A DNA stretch of 64,000 bases from an uncultured Clostridia bacterium (GTDB taxonomy: Bacteria > Bacillota > Clostridia > Oscillospirales > Acutalibacteraceae): the NCBI GenBank assembly GCA_947628665.1, contig CANRAU010000005.1, forward strand, positions 48,706 to 112,705, given 5' to 3'. The notes beneath the pieces are model-generated. The model did no database searches, was not told the origin of the DNA, and was given only the letters and a program-made list of their open reading frames with translations. Positions 16,033 through 23,500 of this stretch are shown piece by piece. Made by a program: the position numbers and the translations under genes. Each line of letters begins with the position of its first letter. Positions within the stretch are counted from its first letter, which is position 1.

Positions 16033-16575
16033 ATGCAGAAACCATATTTGGAAGTCGGGCAGGTCGTCGGCACGCACGGCGTGCGCGGCGAGGTCAAAAT
16101 CCGGCCGTGGTGTGATTCCGCACAGTTCCTGTGCGGCTTTTCCGTCGTATATTTGGATGCGCAGGGTGAGAAGCCTTTGCGCGTGCAAAGCCTGCGCCCG
16201 CATAAAAATGTCGTACTCGGTGTGTTCGAAGGGATAGACAGTATGGATAAGGCGGAGGCTCTGCGCGGCAAAACGGTGTATATCGACCGCAAAGACGCCG
16301 TGCTTCCCGACGGGACGTGGTTCGTGCAGGATCTGCTTGGCTGTAAAGTCGTAGATATGGACACGGGCAAGCTGTACGGCACATTGACCGAGGTGATCCC
16401 GGGCGTGCACGCCAACGACGTCTGGGCGGTTAGGGACACATCGGGACGCGAAACGCTGATGCCCGCTATCCCGAGCGTTGTGCTCGAAACCGACGTAGAA
16501 TCGGCCGTGATCCGCATACGCCCCCTACAGGGTCTGTTCGATGGGAAAGAGAGCGTGATACGGGATGCGGATTGA
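16033..16575 (+). CDS. rimM: 16S rRNA processing protein RimM
   Basis: This 180-aa protein has the RimM N-terminal barrel (LEVGQVVGTHGVRGEVKIRPWCDS) and a C-terminal PRC-barrel (DLLGCKVVDMDTGKLYGTLTEVIPGVHANDVWAV). RimM binds S19 and assists maturation of the 30S head. It begins at ATG 16033 after the khpA terminator and overlaps the trmD start by 11 bases, so the two are translationally linked. Confidence 0.95.
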   Translation: MQKPYLEVGQVVGTHGVRGEVKIRPWCDSAQFLCGFSVVYLDAQGEKPLRVQSLRPHKNVVLGVFEGIDSMDKAEALRGKTVYIDRKDAVLPDGTWFVQDLLGCKVVDMDTGKLYGTLTEVIPGVHANDVWAVRDTSGRETLMPAIPSVVLETDVESAVIRIRPLQGLFDGKESVIRDAD

Positions 16576-17332
16576 TTTGATGACCCTGTTTCCCGATATG
16601 TGCGAAGCCGTGCTTTCCGAAAGCATCATCGGGCGCGCGCGGGAAAGAGGCTGTGTGGATATCCGATGTGTAAATATCCGCGACTTTACATGCGATAAGC
16701 ATAACCGCGTGGACGACGCGCCCTACGGCGGGGGCATGGGTATGCTCATGCAGACCCAGCCGATCTACGATTGCTACCGTTCGCTGTATACGCAGGAGTC
16801 GGATAGACCCTATCTTGTCTATCTTTCCCCGCAGGGGCAAACCTTGACGCAGGAAAAGGTCAAATCGCTTGCAAGGCTGCCTCGCTTGGCGCTGCTCTGC
16901 GGGCATTATGAGGGCGTGGACGAGCGCGTTTTGGAAGAGATCGTGGATGAAGAAATTTCCATCGGGGATTATGTGCTGACGGGCGGGGAGCTGCCCGCCA
17001 TGGTGCTGACAGATGCGATCTGCCGTATGCTCGACGGCGTTTTGCCGAACGACGAAGCCAAAATGCTTGAAAGCCATTTTGACGGCCTTTTGGAGTATCC
17101 GCAGTATACCCGCCCGCCGATTTGGCACGGCCGCAGCGTCCCCGAGGTGCTGCTGTCGGGGCATCACGAGCATATTGCGGCTTGGCGGCGCGCGCAATCT
17201 CTTTTGCGTACAAAAGAACGCCGACCCGATCTGCTAAAAACTGCACCGCTCACCGAAAAAGACCGAAATTTTTTAAAGACATATGCGGAAAACAAGCCGG
17301 ATGACAGCCTCAAGACGGATGCTTCCGAATAA
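16565..17332 (+). CDS. trmD: tRNA (guanine37-N1)-methyltransferase TrmD
   Basis: The 255-aa enzyme shows the TrmD features: MRIDLMTLFPDMCEAVL, DDAPYGGGMGM, LCGHYEGVDERV and the trefoil-knot SAM site SIGDYVLTGGELPAM. It methylates G37 of tRNAs reading CCN, CUN and CGG codons, preventing frameshifts. It overlaps rimM by 11 bases. In most Firmicutes rplS (L19) follows trmD; here the next gene is on the other strand and a hairpin comes directly after the stop, so rplS must be elsewhere. Confidence 0.96.
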   Translation: MRIDLMTLFPDMCEAVLSESIIGRARERGCVDIRCVNIRDFTCDKHNRVDDAPYGGGMGMLMQTQPIYDCYRSLYTQESDRPYLVYLSPQGQTLTQEKVKSLARLPRLALLCGHYEGVDERVLEEIVDEEISIGDYVLTGGELPAMVLTDAICRMLDGVLPNDEAKMLESHFDGLLEYPQYTRPPIWHGRSVPEVLLSGHHEHIAAWRRAQSLLRTKERRPDLLKTAPLTEKDRNFLKTYAENKPDDSLKTDASE

Positions 17333-17337
17333 AAATA

Positions 17338-17366
17338 TTTTGCCCGCTCTTTTCAGGCGGGCAAAA
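17338..17366. terminator. hairpin terminator between trmD and the spoIIP operon
   Basis: TTTTGCCCGC (17338-17347) and GCGGGCAAAA (17357-17366) form a 10-bp stem with a 9-base loop. U-rich flanks are better on the minus-strand exit (ATTTTTATT), so it suits the convergent spoIIP operon best but can serve both. Confidence 0.7.
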
Positions 17367-17381
17367 ATTATATGGCTTGAT

Positions 17382-17588
17382 TTACAGCGTCCAATCCGAA
17401 AAATTCCGAAACGTCCGTTCGCCGATAAATTCGGAAATATCGCGGTAATCCACGGTTTGCGGGCTGTTTCCTGTGCGCATATGCTCGGAGTTTTCCTGTG
17501 CGCGGATGATGCAGAACACCATGGCAAAGACGACGCACAGGATGCACAGGCACAGCATATACCGCAGAAAAACAGGATTACGCCTCAT
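17382..17588 (-). CDS. small single-pass membrane protein
   Basis: This 68-aa frame starts MRRNPVFLRYMLCLCILCVVFAMVFCIIRAQ, a basic N-terminus and one hydrophobic helix with several cysteines, followed by a polar tail. It sits 12 bases downstream of spoIIP on the same strand and before a hairpin, so it is likely the last gene of the gpr-spoIIP group. I do not recognise a family. In Bacillus yqxA occupies this position, but I see no similarity strong enough to claim it. Confidence 0.55.
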   Translation of the reverse strand: MRRNPVFLRYMLCLCILCVVFAMVFCIIRAQENSEHMRTGNSPQTVDYRDISEFIGERTFRNFSDWTL

Positions 17589-17600
17589 GGTTTCACTTCC

Positions 17601-18758
17601 TCATTTTGCATATTGCAGGATGAAATCCCCAAGCGCCGTGCCGATCAGCCGTCCGGCATACACGGCCTCCTCCAAGGTATTGGAATCGCTGCCCACTTCC
17701 AAAAGCAGGGAGCAGGGGGTAACGTCCATGTTGTATTTCCGCGCCGAAAACAGAATGGGACGCATAAGCCCCGGATATTTGCTTTCGGCGGTTTGCTGGA
17801 ATTTTAAGGCAAAGACCAAATTTTGTTCCCAGGACGGAAAAGAAGTGACCTTGCCGTCCTCGCACCCCGCGATGATCATGACCTGCGCGGTCTTTTTACC
17901 GCCCACGGTAGCCGTCGGCTTGACGCGCGTGCCGTCGCTCTGCTTGATCGCATCGCGGTGAATATCCAGCACGATTTGAATGCTCGGATGCTCTTTCATA
18001 ATGCGTTCGATGCTTTCCCGCGAACGGTCGTATGCACCCGTGTATTTCGCATCGTGGATCTCGGTATCATGGATCACGCCGACGCCCATTTTTTCCAGTT
18101 CCTCGCAAATGGCCGTACCCACACGCACCATGTTGACGGCGGGGTCATTGCTGCGCGTGACGTAGTCGGACTTGTACCAGCCGAGATTCAGCGTTTCGTA
18201 GCATTCTGTGGTGTGCGTGTGAAAAATCAGCACGGTCGGCTCGGCCTTGTCCTTGACGGACAGCGATACATTTTTTTTCAATTCGCCCTGAATATCAATG
18301 GAATGGGACGGCGTGGTGTTGCGCACGGTAATGTTCCCGAATACGGCGTTTGCGTTTTGCGCGTCATACTGCTTTTCAACAATATTTCCGGCGTGCTGCG
18401 CGTTTTGATATGCGCTCTCGGCCGCCTGCATGCGCGCCAAAATATCCTGCGGGGTATCGGTGATGGCTGCGGACGCGGCGGGCGCAGCGGGTTCTTCCTC
18501 GGTATGAACAGGTGCTTCTTCAACCGCGACGGGCGCAGACTGTGCCTTTGTGTCGTTGTGCAGATCGCTTCTGATCATCTGCACCGTCCCCTGCGACAGG
18601 GTAAGCGACGCGCTGAGCAGGGAGATTTTGGCAATGGGCGCGGCAAAATGCGCGCCTAAAATAAAGCTCAGGACAATAAGCATTGGCGGGACGCACAGGG
18701 CGCTTCGCGTGCGCGCGGGCGCATTTTTTTGCTCCCGCCTCTTTTTTGGGGTTCTCAT
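17601..18758 (-). CDS. spoIIP: stage II sporulation protein P
   Basis: The 385-aa product has a membrane anchor near the N-terminus (SALCVPPMLIVLSFILGAHF), an Ala/Pro-rich linker and the SpoIIP amidase/endopeptidase domain, with FHTHTTECY, VLDIHRDAI and the late SLLLEVGSDSNTLEEA metal/catalytic segments. SpoIIP with SpoIID and SpoIIM degrades septal peptidoglycan during forespore engulfment. I choose ATG 18758, served by AAGGAA, over a TTG at 18785, because a sigma-E-like -10 box overlaps that TTG. It follows gpr after a short gap, the conserved sporulation order. Confidence 0.93.
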   Translation of the reverse strand: MRTPKKRREQKNAPARTRSALCVPPMLIVLSFILGAHFAAPIAKISLLSASLTLSQGTVQMIRSDLHNDTKAQSAPVAVEEAPVHTEEEPAAPAASAAITDTPQDILARMQAAESAYQNAQHAGNIVEKQYDAQNANAVFGNITVRNTTPSHSIDIQGELKKNVSLSVKDKAEPTVLIFHTHTTECYETLNLGWYKSDYVTRSNDPAVNMVRVGTAICEELEKMGVGVIHDTEIHDAKYTGAYDRSRESIERIMKEHPSIQIVLDIHRDAIKQSDGTRVKPTATVGGKKTAQVMIIAGCEDGKVTSFPSWEQNLVFALKFQQTAESKYPGLMRPILFSARKYNMDVTPCSLLLEVGSDSNTLEEAVYAGRLIGTALGDFILQYAK

Positions 18759-18783
18759 ACGGTATGGCACTTCCTTTCCGTAC

Positions 18784-18812
18784 AATATATGCGAAAAGGG
18801 AGGGCTTTATTT
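18784..18812 (-). promoter_or_regulatory. candidate sigma-E promoter for spoIIP
   Basis: On the minus strand CATATATT (18791-18784) resembles the sigma-E -10 box, with AAATAAA (18812-18806) 14 bp upstream as a partial -35. spoIIP is sigma-E dependent in Bacillus. Transcription from here would start inside the longer reading frame, supporting the ATG at 18758. Confidence 0.4.
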
Positions 18813-18820
18813 GCCGCACA

Positions 18821-19702
18821 TTAAACTATATTCAGCAGGATCTCCGGCTCGATGTCCGGATGCAGCGCACAGTTGAGCGCGAGGGAAAGAAAGCGAGAGG
18901 CGCGGCGGATAAGGGTGTCGATCTCACGCGGGGTAACCATCATTTGCCGCGCGGCACTTTCCGTTTGCGGTTCGATGTTTTCGACTTGTCCCGTGAAATC
19001 GTGGATGAGCGTGACCGCATCGACCACGGTCGGCACGCCGACCGCGATCACGGGAATGCCGAGGGTCTCTTTGTCCAGCCGCGCACGGCTGTTGCCGACG
19101 CCCGACCCCGGCGTGATGCCCGTGTCGGTCAGTTGAACGGTGCTGCCGAGCCTTTGGAGACTGCGCGCCGCAAGCGCGTCCACGGTGACCACCGCGCTCG
19201 GCTTTACGGTGTTGACGATCCCGCGGACGGTCTCCGCCGTCTCAATGCCCGTTTGCCCGAGTACGCCGCAGGTGACTGCGGAAACCTCCCGCAGATTGTC
19301 GAACCCCAGCTGCTTGGCAAGAGGTTTTCCGATATGCCGCGTGGCAAAAACACCGCGCGCCGTTTTCGGCCCCAGCGCATCGGGCGTGATGTTTTCGTTG
19401 CCGAGTCCCGCCACCAAAATCCCGCCGTCCTTCGGCAGCAGCTTTTGCAGCTCGCCCGAAAGCGCCGTCAGCCGACCGTCCAAAAGCTCGCTGTCGTGCG
19501 AGAATTCGGGGATCTCCACCGTGACGTATTTGCCCTGCGGCTTGCCGAGTTCCTCCGCGCCCGCGCGATTGAGGATCTCGATTTCCGTAATTTTGGAATT
19601 TTCCTGCACATGGGTCTCGACCCGCACGTTTTCGGAATTCGGATTTTTACATATTTCCTGCCGTTCCAAAGCAAGATCTGTACGAAAATGCATAGAAATC
19701 AC
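18821..19702 (-). CDS. gpr: germination protease GPR
   Basis: The 293-aa protein matches GPR across its length: an N-terminal FRTDLALERQE propeptide region, GGILVAGLGNENITPDALGP, ATRHIGKPLAKQLGF, VDALAARSLQRLGSTVQLTDTGITPGSGVGN and VGVPTVVDAVTLI. GPR is stored as a zymogen in the spore and degrades the small acid-soluble DNA-binding proteins at germination. The start is GTG 19702 or ATG 19693; neither has a strong ribosome site. It is divergent from rpsT and heads the spoIIP group, as in Bacillus. A sigma-G-like promoter lies just upstream. Confidence 0.95.
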   Translation of the reverse strand: MISMHFRTDLALERQEICKNPNSENVRVETHVQENSKITEIEILNRAGAEELGKPQGKYVTVEIPEFSHDSELLDGRLTALSGELQKLLPKDGGILVAGLGNENITPDALGPKTARGVFATRHIGKPLAKQLGFDNLREVSAVTCGVLGQTGIETAETVRGIVNTVKPSAVVTVDALAARSLQRLGSTVQLTDTGITPGSGVGNSRARLDKETLGIPVIAVGVPTVVDAVTLIHDFTGQVENIEPQTESAARQMMVTPREIDTLIRRASRFLSLALNCALHPDIEPEILLNIV

Positions 19703-19725
19703 ACTTATCTGTTTTTTCTTTCTTT

Positions 19726-19755
19726 TAGTATGGGCAAAACTCTAAAAACTATCGC
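19726..19755 (-). promoter_or_regulatory. candidate forespore (sigma-G/F) promoter for gpr
   Basis: On the minus strand CATACTA (19732-19726), an exact fit to the sigma-G -10 pattern CATNNTA, lies 17 bp after GCGATA (19755-19750), which only partly matches the -35 box. The predicted start lies about 15-20 bases before the gpr start codon. Bacillus gpr is transcribed by sigma-F and sigma-G. Confidence 0.5.
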
Positions 19756-19758
19756 CTT

Positions 19759-19789
19759 TTTTCAAAAAAAACTTGCTTTTTTTTGAAAA
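19759..19789. repeat. A/T inverted repeat upstream of rpsT
   Basis: TTTTCAAAAAAAA (19759-19771) and TTTTTTTTGAAAA (19777-19789) form a perfect 13-bp inverted repeat around CTTGC. It lies between the gpr and rpsT promoters and covers the rpsT -35 region. It may act as a curved upstream element or as a weak hairpin. Confidence 0.5.
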
Positions 19790-19801
19790 CAATGGTAATA
19801 T
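19773..19801 (+). promoter_or_regulatory. probable rpsT promoter
   Basis: TTGCTT (19773-19778) and TAATAT (19796-19801) are 17 bp apart; a shifted TATAAA at 19799-19804 is an alternative -10. Both boxes depart from consensus, but the site sits about 30 bp before the rpsT start in very A/T-rich DNA. Confidence 0.5.
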
Positions 19802-19831
19802 AAATACCGCTATCGTAAGGGAGGTGTGACC

Positions 19832-20089
19832 ATGCCGAATATTAAGTCCGCGAAAAAGCGCGTTATTGTGAACAATAAGCGTGCGCAGCGCAACAAATCC
19901 ATGCATTCCGCGCTGAAAACCGCGATTAAGAAGGCAAACGCCGCTATTGAGGCGAACGCTGCGGATAAGGATGCGCTTGTTAGCGCAGCCGTGAAAAAGA
20001 TCGATCAGGCGGCTGCGAAAGGGCTTCTGCACAAAAATAACGCAGCCCGTAAAAAGGCCGCCCTCGCCACGAAATTGAATCAGGCGTAA
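19832..20089 (+). CDS. rpsT: 30S ribosomal protein S20
   Basis: The 85-aa product MPNIKSAKKRVIVNNKRAQRNKSMHSALKT is S20, a lysine/arginine-rich helical protein bound to the 5' domain of 16S rRNA. ATG 19832 follows AGGGAGG at 19818-19824. As in Bacillus, rpsT is divergent from gpr. It is monocistronic, with its own promoter and an intrinsic terminator right after the stop. Confidence 0.97.
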   Translation: MPNIKSAKKRVIVNNKRAQRNKSMHSALKTAIKKANAAIEANAADKDALVSAAVKKIDQAAAKGLLHKNNAARKKAALATKLNQA

Positions 20090-20108
20090 AATCGACTCTA
20101 AAAAATGC

Positions 20109-20144
20109 CGCCGGCAGCAAGTGCCTGCGGCGTTTCGTTTTTTT
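20109..20144 (+). terminator. rpsT terminator
   Basis: CGCCGgCAG (20109-20117) pairs with CTGCGGCG (20125-20132), with one bulged G, followed by TTTCGTTTTTTT. Confidence 0.8.
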
Positions 20145-20147
20145 ACG

Positions 20148-20191
20148 GAAAAAATCGCCCCCGCCGAAGGCTTTGACGCTTTCGGCGGGGG
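20148..20191 (-). terminator. prs terminator
   Basis: CCCCCGCCGAAGGC (20158-20171) and GCTTTCGGCGGGGG (20178-20191) make a 14-bp stem with one G-U pair. On the minus strand it is followed by CGATTTTTTC, which suits termination of prs. Confidence 0.85.
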
Positions 20192-20224
20192 TGCGGTCAT
20201 CTAAGGGTTTGCAGGAAGGACAGA

Positions 20225-21403
20225 TTATGCCTTGAAGCCTTTTCTGCGCAGGAGCGATTCAATGCGGTCGGCGGGATTGAGGAGCTTGCTGACCGACATA
20301 TCGTGGTTGAGGGTGTCAATGATGTACGATACATATTTGGACATATCCACCTCGCAGTACCATTCCCGCGCGAGCAGTTCGGGCGTTCTGTAAACGAGAT
20401 TGGTGGTGAATACCTTGTCAAATACACCGTCGGCGTACTGCTTGTCGAAGCTCTCTAAGCCTTCGCAGAACAGGCCGAACGAGGAGAAAATGAAGATGCG
20501 CGCCGCGCCGAGTTCCTTGAGCTTCGTGGCGACCTCCAGCATGGATTCGCCCGATGAGATCATATCGTCCACGATCATAACGTCCTTGCCCTCGACGTTG
20601 GAGCCGAGGAACTCATGCTGCAAAATGGGATTTCTGCCGTTGACGATGCGGGAATAATCGCGTCTCTTATAGAACATACCCAGCTCTACACCCAGCACGG
20701 TGGAGTAGTAAATGCAGCGCGACATACCGCCTTCGTCCGGAGAGATGACCATCATGTGGTCATTGTCGATATGCAGATCGTCCACATGGTTGACAAGCGC
20801 CTTGATCATCTGATAAACCGGCTGCACGTTCTCAAAGCCCTTGAGCGGAATGGCGTTTTGCACGCGCGGGTCATGCGCGTCAAAGGTGATGATATTGTCC
20901 ACGCCCATGTTGTTGCAAAGCTCCTGCAAAGCGATCGCGCAGTCGAGCGATTCACGGGAAGAACGCTTGTGCTGGCGGCCTTCATAGAGCATCGGCATAA
21001 TGACCGTAATGCGGTGCGCTTTGCCGCCGATAGCGGAGATCGCGCGCTTTAAGTTGGCGTAATGCTCGTCCGGACTCATGGGAACGGTCTGCCCGTACAT
21101 TTTGTAGGTTAGCCCGCAGTTGAACATATCCGCGACAATAAAAATATCATAGCCGCGAACGGATTCCGAAAGCGTGCCTTTGCCCTCGCCCGTACCGAAC
21201 CGGGGAAACCCCGCGTGAATAATATAGGTATCCCGCTCGTAGCCTGCAAATGCGATGCTGTTTTTGTGTTCGCTTTGCTTTTGCGCGCGCCATTTCACAA
21301 GGTAGCGGTCGATTTTCTGCGCCAGCTCCTCACAGCCGGGCAACGCGATGATACCGAGCGGTCCGTAGGGGATGGTGGTGAACTCTTGGGTGTAATCAGG
21401 CAT
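20225..21403 (-). CDS. prs: ribose-phosphate pyrophosphokinase (long clostridial type)
   Basis: The 392-aa product keeps the PRPP synthetase core: ITFDAHDPRVQ, the MMVISPDEGGMSRC loop and the PRPP-binding loop MIVDDMISSGESML at about residues 275-288. It makes PRPP from ribose 5-phosphate and ATP for purine, pyrimidine, His and Trp synthesis. Typical class I enzymes are about 315 aa; this longer form with extra N-terminal and internal segments is the kind found in many Clostridia. ATG 21403 has GGAGG seven bases before it. The promoter overlaps a palindrome, suggesting a repressor. Confidence 0.92.
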   Translation of the reverse strand: MPDYTQEFTTIPYGPLGIIALPGCEELAQKIDRYLVKWRAQKQSEHKNSIAFAGYERDTYIIHAGFPRFGTGEGKGTLSESVRGYDIFIVADMFNCGLTYKMYGQTVPMSPDEHYANLKRAISAIGGKAHRITVIMPMLYEGRQHKRSSRESLDCAIALQELCNNMGVDNIITFDAHDPRVQNAIPLKGFENVQPVYQMIKALVNHVDDLHIDNDHMMVISPDEGGMSRCIYYSTVLGVELGMFYKRRDYSRIVNGRNPILQHEFLGSNVEGKDVMIVDDMISSGESMLEVATKLKELGAARIFIFSSFGLFCEGLESFDKQYADGVFDKVFTTNLVYRTPELLAREWYCEVDMSKYVSYIIDTLNHDMSVSKLLNPADRIESLLRRKGFKA

Positions 21404-21437
21404 GTTTTTTCCTCCGTGCAGCTTGAAAATTATTCCT

Positions 21438-21472
21438 ACAGAGTATTCTACTCTGTTTTTCGGCATTTGCAA
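21438..21472 (-). promoter_or_regulatory. prs promoter with overlapping palindrome
   Basis: On the minus strand TTGCAA (21472-21467) and TAGAAT (21450-21445) are 16 bp apart. The -10 box lies inside a perfect inverted repeat with 8-bp arms, ACAGAGTA-ttc-TACTCTGT (21438-21456). This geometry fits an operator that blocks polymerase, or a hairpin at the RNA 5' end. Confidence 0.6.
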
Positions 21473-21508
21473 GGGATTTTCGACAGAAAGACCGGCCTCT
21501 TTTCAAAA

Positions 21509-22669
21509 TTAGTTAAAAGCGTGGTCAACATTCACGACGGCAAAATATCTTTCGTCTATTTTGCGCAATTGCTCCGAAATCGCGCGACAAAGCTCCTCGT
21601 CGCTAAGCGGCAGATCGTCCACCTCCGCCACGTCAAAAATCAGCATGGTCTGCAAAACGCCCTCCACCACCCGAAAGTCGTGAAAGGTAAGGGACGGATC
21701 GATGGAATCGAGCACCTCGCGGCACAGAGCGCGCAAGTTGTCTATAGACTTGTCATCCGTGATGACAGGATCCATATGAATGGAAATGTGCATACCGTAT
21801 TTGTGCAGCAGGTCGCGCTCGATCAGATCCACGGTTTCGTGGCTTTTCAGAATATCCACATGGGCGGGAACCTCCGCGTGCGCCGAGGCATATGTCCTGC
21901 CCGGGCCGTAGTCATGGATCATCAGATCGTGTACGCCCACAATGCCGTCATAAGAAAGGATTTCCGCCTCGATGCGCTCAAAGAATGCGCGTTCGGGCGG
22001 CTTTCCAAGCAGCAGCGTCACAGTATCGCGCAGAATGCCGAACCCCGAGCAGAATATGAACAGCGAAACCACAATTCCCAGCGGAGCGTCCACAGGCGCG
22101 TCCGTCCATTTGGACGCCAGAAGTGCGGCGAGCGCAACGCCCGTTGCCGCCATGTCCGCGAGACTGTCCCTTGCGACGGCTTTGGCCGCCGAAGAATGAA
22201 TTCGGGCGGCGATGCAGCCGTTGAAAACCGCAAGAAAGAGCTTTGCGGCGATCGAACACAGCAAAATCACCAACGCCGCCGTGCTGTAGATGACGGCCTC
22301 GGGACGCCGAATTTTATCGACAGAGGTTTTGAAAAGCTCCACGCTCATGAGAAGGATCAAAAACGAAACGGCCAGCGCGATGATATACTCCATGCGCCCG
22401 TGGCCATAGGGGTGATCCTTATCGGCGGGCTTGTCGGACAGCTTGAAGCCGACCAGCGTCAGAATGGAAGAAGCCGCGTCCGACAGGTTATTGGTCGCGT
22501 CCGCCGCGACGGCAACGCTGCCCGTCAAAACCCCTGCGGCGTATTTCGCCACCGCGAGGATCAGGTTGACCGCAATGCCGACCGCGCCGCTCAGCTTTCC
22601 GTATTTTGCGCGCACGGCGGGATCGTCTATGCTTTTGTCCGCTTTGCAAAAAGGCCAAAGCCGCAGCAT
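21509..22669 (-). CDS. cation diffusion facilitator (CDF) metal exporter
   Basis: This 386-aa protein has the CDF layout: six membrane helices, metal-site residues in DATNNLSDAASS and DSLADMAATG on helices II and V, the HPYGHGRMEYI loop, and a C-terminal cytoplasmic dimerisation domain with HAEVPAHVDILKSHETVDLIERDL. Such proteins export Zn, Mn, Fe or Co in exchange for protons. The NxxxD pattern on helix II, rather than HxxxD, is more typical of manganese-type members, but specificity is not certain. It starts 21 bases after the TetR gene and is probably controlled by it. Confidence 0.88.
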   Translation of the reverse strand: MLRLWPFCKADKSIDDPAVRAKYGKLSGAVGIAVNLILAVAKYAAGVLTGSVAVAADATNNLSDAASSILTLVGFKLSDKPADKDHPYGHGRMEYIIALAVSFLILLMSVELFKTSVDKIRRPEAVIYSTAALVILLCSIAAKLFLAVFNGCIAARIHSSAAKAVARDSLADMAATGVALAALLASKWTDAPVDAPLGIVVSLFIFCSGFGILRDTVTLLLGKPPERAFFERIEAEILSYDGIVGVHDLMIHDYGPGRTYASAHAEVPAHVDILKSHETVDLIERDLLHKYGMHISIHMDPVITDDKSIDNLRALCREVLDSIDPSLTFHDFRVVEGVLQTMLIFDVAEVDDLPLSDEELCRAISEQLRKIDERYFAVVNVDHAFN

Positions 22670-22690
22670 ATGTTCCCCCCCGATTGTAAA

Positions 22691-23275
22691 TCAGTTTGCC
22701 AGCAGAGCGCTTGCGCCGTGTGAAAAAAGCGAATCGATCAACGCGGCGATCTCGTCGGGTGTTTTGCCATCCTCGGGATGCTCCAGCCAGTAGCGGATGA
22801 TGCCGACAGTACCCGACTCGAAATAGGAATACACGTAATTGTACCCCTCAAGATCGCTTAAATGGTAGCATTCGATAATATCCTGCATACATTTCTGCTG
22901 CAGGAATTTGCGCAGGTTTAATATAAAATGCATATCGCCGTTGTCGCTGAGCAACACGGCGCAAATTTCACGGTTGGCATACAAAAAACTGCATATGTCG
23001 GAAAATACCTTGTACGGGTGCGTGCGCAGGTCGGATAAAGTATATGGGGACACGACCTCCTCAAATCCGTCAAGCAGCTCCTGCTCGATCTGTTCGGCGA
23101 GATCATAGACGTCCTTGTAATGCAGATAGAATGTGCCGCGATTGATATGCACATACTCTGTAAGCTCGCGCACGGTGATTTTACCGAGATTCTTTTGCTG
23201 CAATAGGGAAGTAAGACCCTGCCGCAGCAGCCGCTTGGTGCGTATGACGCGGCTGTCAACATGAACGTCTTGCAT
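22691..23275 (-). CDS. TetR-family transcriptional regulator
   Basis: The 194-aa protein has an N-terminal TetR helix-turn-helix (LGKITVRELTEYVHINRGTFYLHYKDVYDLAEQI) and a helical ligand-binding domain resembling the TetR_C_8 group, with an IRYWLEHPEDGKTPDEIAALI end. It is the first gene of a two-gene minus-strand operon with the CDF exporter, so it may sense a metal or a toxic compound. A sigma-A promoter lies upstream, and a CAGAAA/TTTCTG palindrome sits on the divergent promoter side. Confidence 0.88.
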   Translation of the reverse strand: MQDVHVDSRVIRTKRLLRQGLTSLLQQKNLGKITVRELTEYVHINRGTFYLHYKDVYDLAEQIEQELLDGFEEVVSPYTLSDLRTHPYKVFSDICSFLYANREICAVLLSDNGDMHFILNLRKFLQQKCMQDIIECYHLSDLEGYNYVYSYFESGTVGIIRYWLEHPEDGKTPDEIAALIDSLFSHGASALLAN

Positions 23276-23353
23276 AGGAAAGCCCCCTGTTTTTAGAAGA
23301 AAGGCCGTGTGCGGGAAGCTGCCAAAAAGCCCTGCGCCGACGATTCTGTTTGT

Positions 23354-23382
23354 ATTATACTATATGACGGCGTAAGATTCAA
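23354..23382 (-). promoter_or_regulatory. sigma-A promoter for tetR-CDF operon
   Basis: On the minus strand TTGAAT (23382-23377) and TATAAT (23359-23354) are 17 bp apart. Confidence 0.75.
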
Positions 23383-23437
23383 GAATTCTGTGTGGGGAAC
23401 AGCATAAAAAATGCATGGAAAAATTTTCGTGCTTTCA

Positions 23438-23456
23438 CAGAAATTTTCTGTATAAT
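23438..23456 (+). promoter_or_regulatory. palindrome abutting a TATAAT box
   Basis: CAGAAA-T-TTTCTG (23438-23450) is a perfect inverted repeat directly followed by TATAAT (23451-23456). It lies in the tetR/divergent-gene intergenic region. A similar CAGAAATTTCTG lies in another promoter spacer at 56972. It may be an operator; whether TetR binds it cannot be told from sequence. Confidence 0.45.
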
Positions 23457-23471
23457 ATAGAGGAAAATGGA

Positions 23472-23500
23472 TTGACATTTCCCATTTTTTATTGTAAATT
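23472..23500 (+). promoter_or_regulatory. sigma-A promoter for the membrane-anchored protein gene
   Basis: TTGACA (23472-23477) and TAAATT (23495-23500) are 17 bp apart. The stretch TTTATTGTAAATTATA around the -10 recurs almost exactly in the minus-strand promoter at 63030-63058. Confidence 0.65.

Noticed and set aside
18683..19786. A long plus-strand frame opposite gpr
   Set aside because: gpr on the minus strand is well conserved over its full length; the opposing frame has no recognisable domain.
21215..22723. A 502-codon plus-strand frame across the CDF gene
   Set aside because: It is antisense to an unmistakable CDF transporter and reads as His/Arg/Gln-rich nonsense without a ribosome site.
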